Positions 47,006-55,714 of a stretch of DNA of 64,000 bases are shown here, piece after piece (positions within the stretch are counted from its first letter, which is position 1; the number at the start of each line of letters is the position of its first letter). Below the pieces are notes generated by a model that saw only the letters and a program-made list of their open reading frames with translations, had not been told where the DNA came from and did no database searches. Made by a program: the position numbers and the translations under genes. Source of the stretch: Novosphingobium sediminicola (GTDB lineage: Bacteria; Pseudomonadota; Alphaproteobacteria; Sphingomonadales; Sphingomonadaceae). Location of the stretch: assembly GCF_014196525.1 (NCBI RefSeq), contig NZ_JACIDX010000001.1:248001-312000 (forward strand). The letters are read 5' to 3'.

Positions 47006-48815
47006 ACTTGCCCTCCCCCTTGCTGAACCCGGCCAAGCCGCCGCGCAATGCCGTCATCGGCAGATCGAGAATGCTCTCCTTCACCACGGCCGGATCGATG
47101 CCGCGTTTGCGCAAGGTCCGCGCGATGGCAAAGGTGACACTCCCACAACCAACCAGCGAAACAAGCGTAAAAGCCGTCGTATTGCGGTCGGTGAAGAAAT
47201 GATAAGGCTCCGGCAGGCCAAACAGCACCGACCAGAGCCAGAGAAAGCCGCCAGCCACCAACAGCGTCACCAGCCCCGTCGCGTGGCCATTAGCCTCCTT
47301 GACCTGCGTTTCGCCACCGTCACTTTTATCCGCGCCGTTGGCCATGAGGCAAACCCACAGGAACGGCACACTCAGGATTGGCAAGGGCGCCACGAACAGC
47401 ATCCAGAGCAGCAGGCCCCACGGGGCAACGTGGATGACCGTGCGATAGGCAATCAGCGCAGGCCCCAGCACGAAGAAGGAAAGCGCCCGTCCGATTACCC
47501 CGATCAGATGGCCGACAGGGGCGATTGCGCGGTCGGGCGCATCCCACCATCGATCCTTCCACCTGGCCCAGCTCTTTCTGGGCTCCAGCATCAGTAGAAC
47601 CGCACCGCCCAGATAAAGCACCGGCCAATACCAAGGCAGCGCCGGAATGAGCCGCCATGACAGATCCGCCGCGCGGGCGGATGAAAGCGTTCCACCTCCA
47701 ACTGAACTGAACAGCGGCGAAGTCGCGGCGCCGCCGCTCGGCCGCACCTGCAAGGCTTCAAACCGGGCCCGCTCGGCCACGGAAAAGTCGGGCCGGATGA
47801 GCATTTCGCCTGAGTCGCGGGCAATGGCACCCAGAAAGCCGCCCATCGTATCCTGCCCGACCGCCTGCGCCAGCGAGGCGGCAACCCGATCCCCCCGAAC
47901 ACAGCCGGTAAAGCCGGTCACCGCCCGCGCGATGGCCGCCTCACAGCCCAAAAACAGGACAGTCCCGTCCGCTTCCCGGCTCGCCCGCTCAATATCGGCT
48001 ATAACAAATCGCCCGGTCTCACGGCCAAGCGGGTCGCGCATCACGAAAGCACCGTTCTCCACATGGCCGACGATGACCACCGTCTTGTCGCTTCGGCCGG
48101 AAATCATAGCCAGCAGTTCATCCAGACTGCCCGAAAAGCCTTTGTGCAGCTCGCCAAGAGCCGCGCCGAGAGAATGGCGCATATCGACATCAAGGGGATC
48201 GAACAGCGATATGACCTGAATATCGTGCCGAAAGAATGGCCGATCGACTATCCAGCGGATGTCGTCCAGACCCTTGGCGCCGATATCGAGAAAGAGGCCG
48301 GGCGATTCCTCAAAGCCGATCACCGGCGTTTCCCCGACGCGGAACTGCTTGATCCGATGCATTTTCTCGCCCCGCTGCAAGGCAAGCGAACGGACATTGC
48401 CCATCAGATTGTCGAGATCGATTTTCGCCAGATCATCCGTATCGAGCAACAGGTCGAGCTGGTGAAGCGTATCTGATGCCGAATTGTTGAAGCGGAATTT
48501 GCCCAGATCGTCGAACTGGCCGCCCAGCCTGAATTCCTTGCCCAGAGCATCGACCAGAACCGCGCCATCATCGCCAAATGTCAGATAGGCAGAGGCACCC
48601 TTACGGCCGATTGAGGACAGGGCGGACAAACGATCAAGCGCGGCGGCCTTGCGCGCGATACGGGTCGCCTTGGCGGCCTTGGCCGCTGCATTGGCGGCTT
48701 CTCCGGCGTCATCGAGCAGCCTCCCCGCCTTGAGAACCAGCGGCGCCGCCATCAGAGGTTGAGGCTGAGCAACCAGTAGGCTAACCATGAGTAGCGCGCG
48801 GGCAATGATCCTCAT
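46983..48815 (-). CDS. Membrane protein with N-terminal CHAT/caspase-like His-Cys dyad
   Basis: A 610-residue protein. A signal peptide (MRIIARALLMVSLLVAQPQPLMA) is followed by a helical Ala/Lys stretch and a soluble region to about 385. Five membrane segments follow (about 390-412, 440-460, 465-490, 512-533, 545-565). The soluble part contains KTVVIVGHVENGAF (His251) and GTVLFLGCEAAIARAV (Cys291). This is the spacing and strand-His-Gly / strand-Cys-Glu pattern of CHAT and caspase-like peptidases. If the signal peptide is real, this domain lies in the periplasm, unusual for the family. The function is inferred. The protein could also be a non-catalytic sensor. Confidence 0.6.
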   Translation of the reverse strand: MRIIARALLMVSLLVAQPQPLMAAPLVLKAGRLLDDAGEAANAAAKAAKATRIARKAAALDRLSALSSIGRKGASAYLTFGDDGAVLVDALGKEFRLGGQFDDLGKFRFNNSASDTLHQLDLLLDTDDLAKIDLDNLMGNVRSLALQRGEKMHRIKQFRVGETPVIGFEESPGLFLDIGAKGLDDIRWIVDRPFFRHDIQVISLFDPLDVDMRHSLGAALGELHKGFSGSLDELLAMISGRSDKTVVIVGHVENGAFVMRDPLGRETGRFVIADIERASREADGTVLFLGCEAAIARAVTGFTGCVRGDRVAASLAQAVGQDTMGGFLGAIARDSGEMLIRPDFSVAERARFEALQVRPSGGAATSPLFSSVGGGTLSSARAADLSWRLIPALPWYWPVLYLGGAVLLMLEPRKSWARWKDRWWDAPDRAIAPVGHLIGVIGRALSFFVLGPALIAYRTVIHVAPWGLLLWMLFVAPLPILSVPFLWVCLMANGADKSDGGETQVKEANGHATGLVTLLVAGGFLWLWSVLFGLPEPYHFFTDRNTTAFTLVSLVGCGSVTFAIARTLRKRGIDPAVVKESILDLPMTALRGGLAGFSKGEGKYGAERAR

Positions 48816-48836
48816 AACACCCCCAATTGCTGCGAA

Positions 48837-48865
48837 CTATTTTTCGAATGCGGTATTCATGTAAA
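48837..48865 (-). promoter_or_regulatory. Putative promoter of the CHAT-like / 2-TM operon
   Basis: On the minus strand TTTACA (48860-48865), a 17-base spacer, then AAATAG (48837-48842), 22 bases before the ATG at 48815. Confidence 0.35.
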
Positions 48866-49125
48866 CTGATCGGGCAGTCTCTTTATCGAGACCATATTCC
48901 ACCACATCAATTGCCCTGTCCAGCGCAATACAGCAAATATGCTCGCACGATTTTAGATAGAAAGCATGGGATTTTAATCGATGTGATGCAGGATCATTCA
49001 ACTACAGAAGATCACTATTAAAATATGCCGCGTTGAAACATCAGGATCGCGGGAAGCTGCTTCAGACCTACCCTTAACGAGAACAGGCGCCAGCGCGAAA
49101 AGGTTGGGCGTGGCTGCGGAAACGC

Positions 49126-49163
49126 AGAAGGGCGGTTTACACCGAGGTGTAAACCGCCCTTCT
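49126..49163. repeat. Perfect 18-bp-arm inverted repeat
   Basis: AGAAGGGCGGTTTACACC and its exact complement are separated by two bases. As RNA it would form a 16-bp stem with a CGAG loop. As DNA it could be a cruciform or a protein-binding site. No long T run follows on either strand. Confidence 0.9.
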
Positions 49164-49450
49164 ATTACGCACCTAAGTACCTGTTATATGGTAGCGGAGG
49201 AACGCTGCGACCTTAACAGTAAGGTTTACCGAATTGAAGTTTGATCCGGCCAGCAAGGCCCGGATCTGCGGTTTGCCAGCCATCACGCGCCCCACCCTGA
49301 GGCGCATGATTCGGCAAGCCGCGCGTGATGATATGCCCATTTTTAGAGTGGCGCCACGCACCCAAAGAAATCCCGAAATCAGGGTGGCGCTATGTTCCGC
49401 GCAGACAACAAAATTCAGACATCGAAGTTCTTTGCCAAGGGAGGCCGCGC

Positions 49451-50212
49451 ATGAGCGGCTATGCCATTGGCGATCTGGTCGGCTGGCAGGTCAAGGCGCT
49501 GGAAAAAGGCGGGCGGATCGGTGATCGCGTCCGCCGCGAGAGCTATGACGAAAACGACCGCCGCGCGCAGATCTTCCGCCCAATCTGCGGCGGGCGCACG
49601 GCGGAGGCCCTGCGCTGGCGCGACAAGCTGATCCAGGTGGCGCGCGAATATAACACGCTGCACAAGCGCAAGGGCGAACGCGAAGGCCCGCTGGGCAGCA
49701 ATGGCCTTTGGGTGCTGGAAGTCCTGCTCTCGCTGGTCGATTTTGCCTCGGGCCGATGCGAACCTGCGCTCGACACGATCTGCGCCAAGGCCAAGCTGGC
49801 CCGCGCCACGGTCGTCAGCGCCATCACCAATTTGCAGTCCCACGGATTCCTGCAAAAGGTGCGCCGCACCCGCAAGACCGGACGCGGCCCTACCGAAGGC
49901 CCTCAGCGCGAGCAGATCAGCAATGCCTATGCCTTCGCCGTCGCGCTGAAAGAGAAGGTGCGCCAGCGTTTCCAGCAACTGATCGGCGGTCGCAAGCGCG
50001 CGCAGGAAATCCGCGAGGCCAAGACCCGCGAGGCGCAGGATCGCGCCGAGGCTCTGGCCTCCCCTACCTCGCGCTTGGGGAGCCTGCTGCTGCCCAACGC
50101 CCCCAAACTGGCAAAGGAACTCGACCGCCTCGGGGTTCATTTCGAAGGCCAGACTGCGAGTTCAGCCACTAGGGAGTACCCCACCCCAGAATCTAAAGGG
50201 GAAAAGGAATGA
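49451..50212 (+). CDS. Winged-helix DNA-binding protein, replication-initiator-like
   Basis: A 253-residue basic protein from the ATG at 49451, behind GGGAGGCCGCGC. The centre has a winged helix-turn-helix (GLWVLEVLLSLVDF ... TICAKAKLARATVVSAITNL, then QSHGFLQKVRRTRKTGRG). The C-terminus is charged and helical (RKRAQEIREAKTREAQDRAE). Similar proteins in sphingomonad mobile regions are annotated as helix-turn-helix or replication proteins. A hairpin cluster directly follows its 3' end, which would fit an initiator next to its origin. A transcription regulator is the alternative. Confidence 0.55.
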   Translation: MSGYAIGDLVGWQVKALEKGGRIGDRVRRESYDENDRRAQIFRPICGGRTAEALRWRDKLIQVAREYNTLHKRKGEREGPLGSNGLWVLEVLLSLVDFASGRCEPALDTICAKAKLARATVVSAITNLQSHGFLQKVRRTRKTGRGPTEGPQREQISNAYAFAVALKEKVRQRFQQLIGGRKRAQEIREAKTREAQDRAEALASPTSRLGSLLLPNAPKLAKELDRLGVHFEGQTASSATREYPTPESKGEKE

Positions 50213-50361
50213 TGCAGCTTAGGGCTGCATCATGCGTGATTGGACGATAAAGCGCGCGCGGACAGGTCAAATTCGCGTTATGCGGCGGTGCTTACGGCAC
50301 CGTTGAACGGAGCGGCATAGCCGCTCCTGGGCTTCCCAGAGGGGAAGCGGGCAAAGTTTGC
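50209..50361. repeat. Cluster of five perfect hairpins
   Basis: Within about 150 bp there are ATGATGCAGC/GCTGCATCAT (50209-50233), CGGTGC/GCACCG (50286-50302), GGAGCGGC/GCCGCTCC (50309-50327), GCTTCCC/GGGAAGC (50331-50348) and GCAAA/TTTGC (50351-50361). The cluster follows the winged-helix gene and precedes the R-M operon. Confidence 0.8.
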
Positions 50362-50723
50362 GCCAGGCTGGCGGACGTCACCAGCGGGGAGAGGTTTTGC
50401 GCACAGAAACGCACGGACGCCTCACCCCGGCCATCACATCGAAATGTGCGGTTTTTGGGCCTTTCCGACCGTATAGCCGCCGCCCATTATGCACATTTTC
50501 CGATGAAAAAGGCGAAAGCGAGGCGTGGGGGCGAGGGCGTTTCGGCAGGGGGCAGCGCGGCGCGGCGGCGCGGGCAGGTCCGGCCAACCCCGACCCCCAA
50601 GGCCATTGTGCATAACTCGGTTAAAAAGAACATATATAGAACAAATAGCATTGCACTGCGGGAATCGAGCTGCCATTACGTCACAAAATGACCCAGCGAC
50701 ACGCACGGTCAAGGAGTGACAAA
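50213..50723. other. Intergenic region upstream of the R-M operon
   Basis: No gene is supported here. The first 150 bp hold the hairpin cluster. The last 120 bp (about 50600-50700) are distinctly AT-rich and probably carry the methylase promoter. I could not fix its boxes, since the best pair (TTGTGC, TATATA) is spaced 21 bases. Confidence 0.5.
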
Positions 50724-51953
50724 GTGAACGAAGACAGTTTCGCAGCCCTGTTCGCGCGATCGGGATTGTCGCTTGAGGACGCAGAAGCTGAGCTGGGCAT
50801 ATCGGAACGACAGATCCGACGATATCAGGCTGGCCTGATCGACGCGCCAAAGCTGGTTCGGGAACGGGTTCGTGACATCGCGGCAAGGCGTATCGCCGAC
50901 CGCCCCCCTGCCCGGTTCAGCTTTGTCGACCTGTTCGCAGGCATTGGTGGCCTGCGCCTCGGATTCGAAGCCATCGGCGGGCGTTGTGTGTTCACCAGCG
51001 AATGGGACCGCTGGTCAAACGAGACATACCGCCGCAACTTTGCCGATGGTGACGACCATGTGATGGCGGGCGATATCCGGCCCTATGGAGCCGATCCATC
51101 GCTGATCCCAAAGTTTGACGTGCTGCTCGCGGGCTTCCCCTGCCAGCCCTTTTCACTGGCAGGCGTTTCCAAAAAGAACTCGCTGGGCCGCGCCCATGGC
51201 TTTGCCGACGAGAAGCAGGGCAACCTGTTCTTTGAGATCGAGCGGATCATCCGGCATCACCAGCCGAAAGCCTTTCTGCTGGAAAACGTCAAGCATCTCC
51301 AGCGCCACGACAAAGGGCGCACTTTCGAGGTTATCCGCCGCACGCTGGAAGATGACCTCGGCTATGCGATCGACACCAAAATTGTCAGTTCCGAGCCTTG
51401 GGTGCCCCAGAAAAGGGAACGCATTTTCATTGCCGGTTTCCGCAAGGATGTAGGCTTCAAATTCTCCGGCTTCGACGCGCTGATCCCGCCCCGCAAGGAT
51501 TGGCCTACTCTGTACTCGATCCTGCAGTCCCACAACGAGGTGGATGCCAAATACACCCTGACCCCCCGACTGTGGGAATATCTGCAGGAATATCGCGCCA
51601 AGCATGAGAAGGCAGGCAACGGCTTTGGCTACAGCATGTTCGGCCCGGGCGATGTCACCCGTACCCTCTCGGCCCGCTATCACAAGGATGGCTCCGAAAT
51701 CCTGATTGCCCAGAAGGACGCACGCCCCCGCCGCCTGACGCCACGCGAGTGCGCGCGCCTGATGGGATTCGAATATGGCGAGCGTGAATGGCACATCCCT
51801 GTGTCTGACACGCAGGCCTATCGCCAGTTCGGCAACGCCGTGGTGGTACCGGTGGTCGAAACCATCGCACAGTATATGGAACCCTATATTTCGGACATTC
51901 TGGGGCTGAAACCAATGGAGCGTCCGCAAGCGATGCTCAGGGCCGTTGCCTGA
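50724..51953 (+). CDS. DNA (cytosine-5)-methyltransferase of an EcoRII-like system
   Basis: A Dcm/M.EcoRII-type C5 methylase, 409 residues from a GTG at 50724 behind AAGGAGTGACAAA. An N-terminal helix-turn-helix-like segment (LSLEDAEAELGISERQIRRYQ) precedes motif I (FSFVDLFAGIGGLRLGFEA), motif IV with the catalytic Cys (AGFPCQPFSLAGV), motif VI (FLLENVKHL), motif VIII (QKRERIFIAGF) and motifs IX-X (RQFGNAVVVPVVE). The partner nuclease is EcoRII-like, so methylation at CCWGG is likely. The N-terminal DNA-binding part could also autoregulate the operon. The gene overlaps vsr by 8 bases. Confidence 0.93.
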   Translation: MNEDSFAALFARSGLSLEDAEAELGISERQIRRYQAGLIDAPKLVRERVRDIAARRIADRPPARFSFVDLFAGIGGLRLGFEAIGGRCVFTSEWDRWSNETYRRNFADGDDHVMAGDIRPYGADPSLIPKFDVLLAGFPCQPFSLAGVSKKNSLGRAHGFADEKQGNLFFEIERIIRHHQPKAFLLENVKHLQRHDKGRTFEVIRRTLEDDLGYAIDTKIVSSEPWVPQKRERIFIAGFRKDVGFKFSGFDALIPPRKDWPTLYSILQSHNEVDAKYTLTPRLWEYLQEYRAKHEKAGNGFGYSMFGPGDVTRTLSARYHKDGSEILIAQKDARPRRLTPRECARLMGFEYGEREWHIPVSDTQAYRQFGNAVVVPVVETIAQYMEPYISDILGLKPMERPQAMLRAVA

Positions 51954-52404
51954 CACAGTTTCAAAGGAGGTCCGCAGCCGGATGATGGCGGGGATCAGGT
52001 CGGTCGATACCGGGCCTGAACTTCTCATCCGGCGCGGCCTGCATGCACGCGGCTTTCGCTATCGCCTGCATGGCAAAGGGCTTCCCGGACGGCCCGATCT
52101 GGTCTTTGCCAGCAGGAAGGCGGTCATATTCGTCCATGGCTGCTTCTGGCATGGCCATGATTGCACACTCTTCCGCTGGCCCGGAACACGCGTGGAATTC
52201 TGGCGCCTGAAAATCGAAGGCAACATTGCGCGCGATGCGCGCACCCGCCAAGGCCTACTCGATCAGGGCTGGCGAGTTATGGAAGTTTGGGAATGCGCAC
52301 TGAAAGGAAAGCAGCGCCGCCCCCTTGACGATATCCTTGCCGCCTGCGCTGATTGGCTGGTTTCGAATCAACAGGTTGGCCAAATACGGGGACAGGCAGA
52401 GTGA
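51946..52404 (+). CDS. vsr: Very-short-patch repair endonuclease Vsr
   Basis: Vsr nicks DNA 5' of T in T:G mismatches that arise when 5-methylcytosine deaminates. Read from a TTG at 51946, the numbering matches the E. coli enzyme: Asp51 in GRPDLVF, His64 and His69 in FVHGCFWHGHDC. The metal-binding Cys residues are in the same segment. The N-terminus (SKEVRSRMMAGIRSVDTGPE) is typical. Its 152 residues are normal. It overlaps both the methylase and the restriction gene, so the three are translationally coupled. Confidence 0.93.
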   Translation: MPDTVSKEVRSRMMAGIRSVDTGPELLIRRGLHARGFRYRLHGKGLPGRPDLVFASRKAVIFVHGCFWHGHDCTLFRWPGTRVEFWRLKIEGNIARDARTRQGLLDQGWRVMEVWECALKGKQRRPLDDILAACADWLVSNQQVGQIRGQAE

Positions 52405-53666
52405 GACGCGGGCAGCTTTCCGACTATTTCGACGGCATTGTCGTCAAACGCCTGACGCTGGTGGAAACCGTCACCGAAAAATCAAACCAGCATGAATTTC
52501 AGGGCACGAAGTATCTCCGTCAACTGTTTGGCGATGAGGATCGCAGGCAAATTCCCTCCCGGTTTATCCGAATCGCTGACGGCGAGGAAGCAGTATCGGA
52601 AAAGGGCTTCATGAGCTGGTCAAATGTGCGCAAGGGCAAGCCCCGCGCGCCGGAATACCACCTCTATTATTCAGGCAACAGTGTCACCGAGGCAATGCAG
52701 ATCGGCGACATCCTGTTCCTTGCGCAGGAGAGGTCCGGGAACCTGCTGGCGGTCATCGCGCCGGGTGAGAGCACCATTGTCAACCAGCTCCACTGGCTAT
52801 TCGGCGTCGATGATCTTTTGTGCACTACCATCACCTACAAGGAAATCGAGGGCGGAAATTCCAACGAACTCAACTTCACTGCGCGTTATATCCTCGACGA
52901 GCTGGGCATCGAACTGCCAGAGCCGGAAGCTGAGCTGCTTGATCGCCTAGTTGAACGCTTTGGCCTTGTTTTCCCCAAAACCCGCGTATTTTCTGACCTA
53001 GCGCGTGCCTCGCTGCCCGAGGTTTCGGCTCATGACAATCCCGATCAGGCTCTGGTGGCCTGGATGGATCGTGAAGAGCAAATGTTCCGCCAACTGGAGC
53101 GGCGCATCGTGGCCAAGCGGATCAACGACGGATTTAACAGCAATGGGCACGCTGACGTCGATGGCTTCATCGCCTTTTCCCTCAGCGTCCAAAACCGACG
53201 CAAGGCGCGCGTGGGTCACGCGCTGGAGAACCATTTGGAAGCAATCTTCAAAGCCCATTCGATACGATACGCACGCGGAGCCCAAACCGAGAACCGCAAC
53301 AAGCCGGATTTCCTCTTTCCGGGACAGGATGAATATCGCAATTTCGCATATCCTGCCGCAGACCTGACCATGCTTGGGGCAAAATCAACGGTAAAGGATC
53401 GGTGGCGCCAAGTCTTGTCCGAGGCAGACCGCATCGAGACCAAACATCTCCTGACATTGGAGCCCGCCATCTCCGAAAATCAGACCAACGAGATGCAGGC
53501 CAGATTGCTGCAACTGGTTGTGCCAACACCCCTTCACCAAACCTATAAGGAGAATCAGCGTGCTTGGATTTTGGGGCTGGAAGACTTTATCGATCTAGCG
53601 GCAGACCGCCAGTCAAACGCCTTTAGGCATGGCTGGCGGATGCCCCCTCATCCCATCATCCGCTAA
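52401..53666 (+). CDS. EcoRII-like type II restriction endonuclease
   Basis: A 421-residue homologue of EcoRII (CCWGG, type IIE). The GTG at 52401 overlaps the vsr stop. The N-terminal half (RRGQLSDYFDGIVVKRLTLV, HEFQGTKYLRQLFG, LYYSGNSVTEAMQIGD) corresponds to the effector DNA-binding domain. The C-terminal half is the nuclease: RRKARVGHALENHLEAIF, NRNKPDFLFPG, then LGAKSTVKDRWRQVLSEADR with the Lys, and NEMQARLLQLVVPTPLHQTY. All the catalytic-type residues appear intact. It ends convergently with the Dam-type methylase gene, overlapping it by 11 bp. Confidence 0.92.
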   Translation: MRRGQLSDYFDGIVVKRLTLVETVTEKSNQHEFQGTKYLRQLFGDEDRRQIPSRFIRIADGEEAVSEKGFMSWSNVRKGKPRAPEYHLYYSGNSVTEAMQIGDILFLAQERSGNLLAVIAPGESTIVNQLHWLFGVDDLLCTTITYKEIEGGNSNELNFTARYILDELGIELPEPEAELLDRLVERFGLVFPKTRVFSDLARASLPEVSAHDNPDQALVAWMDREEQMFRQLERRIVAKRINDGFNSNGHADVDGFIAFSLSVQNRRKARVGHALENHLEAIFKAHSIRYARGAQTENRNKPDFLFPGQDEYRNFAYPAADLTMLGAKSTVKDRWRQVLSEADRIETKHLLTLEPAISENQTNEMQARLLQLVVPTPLHQTYKENQRAWILGLEDFIDLAADRQSNAFRHGWRMPPHPIIR

Positions 53667-54468
53667 TAATCACCTCCCTAGCCTCCATCGCCTTGGCCTG
53701 TCCGCCGATAGTGTAGCGCACGCCGACCTCCTCGATCTGGAACCCGGCGAAGATCCGCCGCACTTCGGGCCGGTCGTTCAAGGACAGAACGAACTTGCCG
53801 GAAATCCCACTTAGCACCTGCGCCATATGCTCGAACTCCTCGCGCCCGAACATGCCCTTGCCATAATCGCCCTCGCAGCCGTGATAGGGCGGATCGAGAT
53901 AGAACAGCGTCCCCGCCCGATCATAGCGGGCGATGAACTCTGCCCAGGGCAGGCGCTCAACCACCACACCCGACAGACGTTCATGCACCGCCTCGACCAT
54001 CGGACCCAGCTTCGACACATCGAATCGCGCGGGGGTGGATGGCGATGTGCCAAAACTGCGCACCGCCACTTTCCCGCCAAAGGCGCAGCGCTGGAGATAC
54101 AAAAACCGCGCCGACCGCTCCAGATCGGTCAGGCTTTCCGGCGGCATCGCGGAGAGCTTTTCAAACCCCGCGCGACTCGTCACCTGCCAGCGCAGCATGT
54201 CCATGAAGGGCTGATAATGCCGCTGCACCACGCGAAAGAAGGTCGAAACGTCCTCGCTCCAATCGTTGATGACCTCTGCATTCGGGCGCCGGTCGCGCCG
54301 GAAAAACACCCCGCCCATGCCGACAAAGACCTCGGCATAGGCGCTGTGTGGGGTGGCATTAATCCGCTCCACCAAGCGCTTTGAAAGATTGCGCTTCCCG
54401 CCGATATAAGGCGCCAGCGGACGCACTGGCGCAACAGACGCAAGGGGGCATTCGAGATTCGACATCAT
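53656..54468 (-). CDS. Dam-type DNA adenine methylase (D12 class)
   Basis: An N6-adenine methyltransferase of about 270 residues. It begins at ATGATG (54463-54468). The longer open frame upstream is low-complexity and not family-like. The order is typical of D12/Dam: APYIGGKRNLSKRLVERI (SAM loop), EVFVGMGGVFFRR, then GTLFYLDPPYHGCEGDYG with the catalytic DPPY. Dam-type genes are common in P2-like prophages. It lies downstream of the portal gene on the same strand and may be a late or accessory phage gene. Confidence 0.9.
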   Translation of the reverse strand: MMSNLECPLASVAPVRPLAPYIGGKRNLSKRLVERINATPHSAYAEVFVGMGGVFFRRDRRPNAEVINDWSEDVSTFFRVVQRHYQPFMDMLRWQVTSRAGFEKLSAMPPESLTDLERSARFLYLQRCAFGGKVAVRSFGTSPSTPARFDVSKLGPMVEAVHERLSGVVVERLPWAEFIARYDRAGTLFYLDPPYHGCEGDYGKGMFGREEFEHMAQVLSGISGKFVLSLNDRPEVRRIFAGFQIEEVGVRYTIGGQAKAMEAREVIISG

Positions 54469-54608
54469 CGCATTTGTTCCATATACGTTCCCACGCCGAG
54501 TCGGCAGGCGGGATGGTCCCAAGGCGGGACCGATTGGGCCATGACGAAGATCCCTCGTCGGATTGGGCGCGCCAACGCCCCATCCCCCGCCACCCGGCGG
54601 GCGGAATA

Positions 54609-55703
54609 TCAGGGGCGCCGCGCCCCGCCCGTGCCACCGGCGGGCACGATTGTTCCGTCCTGCTGGATCAGCCGCCCATCGGCGCAGGTCCAATCACGGT
54701 AAGACAGGATCGGCACCCCGAACCAATCATTCATGCGCAGCATCCGGCGGATGATGGGAATGATCTCGGTCAGGTAAAATGTGTCGAGCGCCTCGCTCAC
54801 CTTGCCAAAGCCACCGCTGTTCTGCGGGATGATCCCTATCAGCGGCGGCGGCATCCTGTGCGCGGCCAGCATGTCGTCACGGCTGATGCTTTTGACTGCC
54901 GTAAACTCATCATGGGCGGTGATATTGCCGATCGGGATGATCTGGACGCCATCCTTCTTCCCGCCCGGCGAATAGATCAGCATGTTCTTGAAATTGCCCG
55001 CGCCCTTCGATTTGCGGATCTTGTCGGTGATATCGTCCACCATCGACTGATCGGCCAGCGGGTCGTTGATATAGAGGATGAAGCCCGCATGGTTGCCGTT
55101 GATGTAATAGCGGCGCCGAAACAGCGTGGCATTCTCCGAGAGCAGCGCCGATTGCAGCGCCGAGAGCCACTCGGGCAGACCATAGATTTCCTGCGCCACA
55201 TCGGGCTGCATCAGGTGGAACACGCGACCAGGCGCAAACTGATGCTCCTGCCCCAGCGCGCCATTGACGAACCAATAGGTGTCCGAGGCCACGCCCGCGC
55301 GCGTATGCACTGCCGGGCTGTATTTGGCCGCCGCAATCCGCCCCGAGAAGTTGGGCACGTTTTCCAGATAGCCATTGCCCATCTGCACGAAATCCAGCGC
55401 AAACCGCTCAAAATCATCCGCGCCCAGCCAGCGTGAGGCCACCATCTGCGAAACCAGCAGATTGACCCGCAGCGCCACCGCGCTGCGATGATAGGGCGAA
55501 ACGTTGAACACCTGCGCCAGACGCCCCATCGGCATCGGCGGCTCATACCAGCGCCCATTGTGCCAGACCTCGAAATAGGCCGACAGATCGCGCCGATCGA
55601 GGACGCTCTCGGCATCGCCAAAGGTGAACACCTCCGGGCGCAGGGGCGCGGCCTTCTCCTCCTGCTCGATCAGGGCCAGTTCTGTCTTGGGCGCATCACT
55701 CAT
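54609..55703 (-). CDS. P2-like phage portal protein (gpQ)
   Basis: The portal forms the DNA-packaging vertex of the head. From the ATG at 55703 it is 364 residues of the PBSX/P2 portal family. Signatures are YFEVWHNGRWYEPPMPMGRL, VALRVNLLVSQM, DVAQEIYGLPEWLSALQSAL, FRRRYYINGNHAGFILYIND and AHRMPPPLIGIIPQNSGGFG. It follows the terminase gene by 11 bases and is transcribed with it, opposite to the O-N-M-L block, exactly as in P2. Confidence 0.93.
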   Translation of the reverse strand: MSDAPKTELALIEQEEKAAPLRPEVFTFGDAESVLDRRDLSAYFEVWHNGRWYEPPMPMGRLAQVFNVSPYHRSAVALRVNLLVSQMVASRWLGADDFERFALDFVQMGNGYLENVPNFSGRIAAAKYSPAVHTRAGVASDTYWFVNGALGQEHQFAPGRVFHLMQPDVAQEIYGLPEWLSALQSALLSENATLFRRRYYINGNHAGFILYINDPLADQSMVDDITDKIRKSKGAGNFKNMLIYSPGGKKDGVQIIPIGNITAHDEFTAVKSISRDDMLAAHRMPPPLIGIIPQNSGGFGKVSEALDTFYLTEIIPIIRRMLRMNDWFGVPILSYRDWTCADGRLIQQDGTIVPAGGTGGARRP

Positions 55704-55714
55704 CAATCGGCTCC

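Larger units (their letters stand above)
48816..49450. other. 635-bp intergenic region at the left edge of the mobile region
   Basis: I see no supported gene. The part next to the CHAT-like gene is AT-rich and promoter-like. The centre carries a perfect 18-bp-arm dyad (49126-49163). No tRNA or integrase is visible, so a prophage attachment site cannot be placed. Confidence 0.5.

Noticed and set aside
48827-49021. Possible 64-residue plus-strand gene upstream of the CHAT-like operon
   Set aside because: No ribosome binding site and irregular composition. It covers the likely promoter of the divergent operon.
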